Shown here: piece after piece, positions 33,521 through 33,678 of the stretch | Numbering within the stretch: the stretch's first letter is position 1 | How the letters are laid out: each line of letters opens with the position of its first letter | Assembly: GCF_003863335.1 (NCBI RefSeq) | Contig: NZ_RRAZ01000037.1 | Span: forward strand, 1-33,678 | Direction of reading: 5' to 3' | DNA length: 33,678 nucleotides | From: Falsigemmobacter faecalis | GTDB lineage: Bacteria; Pseudomonadota; Alphaproteobacteria; Rhodobacterales; Rhodobacteraceae | Program-made: the position numbers and the translations under genes | Notes under the pieces: model-generated | Databases searched by the model: none | The model's input: the letters and a program-made list of their open reading frames with translations, nothing else | What the model was told of the DNA's origin: nothing

Positions 33521-33602
33521 GGGCTCTGTGCGTCGTCAGTCTTGCGGCCTCTCACGGGCTAATCTTATCTTATCAGACATGAAGGGCGCGCGAAGGTCGG
33601 CT

Positions 33603-33624
33603 ATGCGGACATTGATGCTGCGCT
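33603..33624. repeat. Dispersed intergenic repeat, copy 3
   Basis: ATGCGGACATTGATGCTGCG, about 85 bp after the last gene. Positions 33521-33678 otherwise show no gene. Confidence 0.55.
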
Positions 33625-33678
33625 ACCGCCGTGCTTAACAGGGTGCTGAAATAGTCCTGAGTGCAGGACCACTTTCTT

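Overview
The window looks like part of an extrachromosomal replicon (plasmid or chromid) of a Rhodobacteraceae/Paracoccaceae alphaproteobacterium. The evidence is high GC with GC-rich third positions, protein sequences of alphaproteobacterial character, and a ParA/ParB plus Rep_3-type initiator module with iterons at 20.3-24.6 kb. This assignment comes from reading the sequence; no database search was run.

Layout. Positions 1-1.8 kb hold two decayed DDE transposase genes. From 2.0 to 6.9 kb lie katG, the divergent peroxide sensor oxyR and a malonyl-CoA synthetase gene (matB). From 7.1 to 15.4 kb everything reads leftward: a GNAT acetyltransferase, a fused permease-ATPase, two paralogous amino-acid-type substrate-binding proteins and a luciferase-like monooxygenase, followed by an acetamidase/formamidase and an oligopeptide-type binding protein. 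The gene set resembles the Bacillus subtilis ytmI/tcyJKLMN/ytmO (S-substituted cysteine salvage) operon. It is preceded by a 25-codon reading frame with a strong ribosome binding site and four cysteines in its last eleven codons, a good candidate for a cysteine-sensing leader peptide. From 15.6 to 20.3 kb come a pyridoxamine-phosphate-oxidase-like flavoprotein, a TetR repressor, a divergent two-domain anthraniloyl-CoA monooxygenase/reductase and an SDR. A 30-bp near-perfect inverted repeat lies between the TetR gene and the monooxygenase.

From 20.3 to 24.6 kb is the replicon backbone. parA and parB read leftward, the initiator gene reads rightward, and between them are an AT-rich stretch, four direct iterons at exact 22-bp spacing and further iteron-like copies (one inverted) near the rep promoter. 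From 24.8 to 31.5 kb is a set of mainly exported or envelope genes, most with their own intrinsic terminator: a DUF481 porin-like protein, a DapA-family lyase, a Pro/Ala/Glu-repeat OmpA protein, a transglutaminase-like protein, a PRC-barrel protein, a small unknown protein and a CHAP-domain amidase. From 31.5 to 33.7 kb is a decayed region with a MITE-like inverted-repeat element. It ends in two lower-GC genes of immunity-protein character, one with a frameshift, separated and flanked by three copies of a short intergenic repeat.

The most interesting part is the combination of the Cys-rich leader, a possible attenuator and a sulfur-compound-type uptake/monooxygenase/acetyltransferase operon. 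The immunity-like pair with its repeats, and the catabolic genes packed directly against the partition operon, come next.
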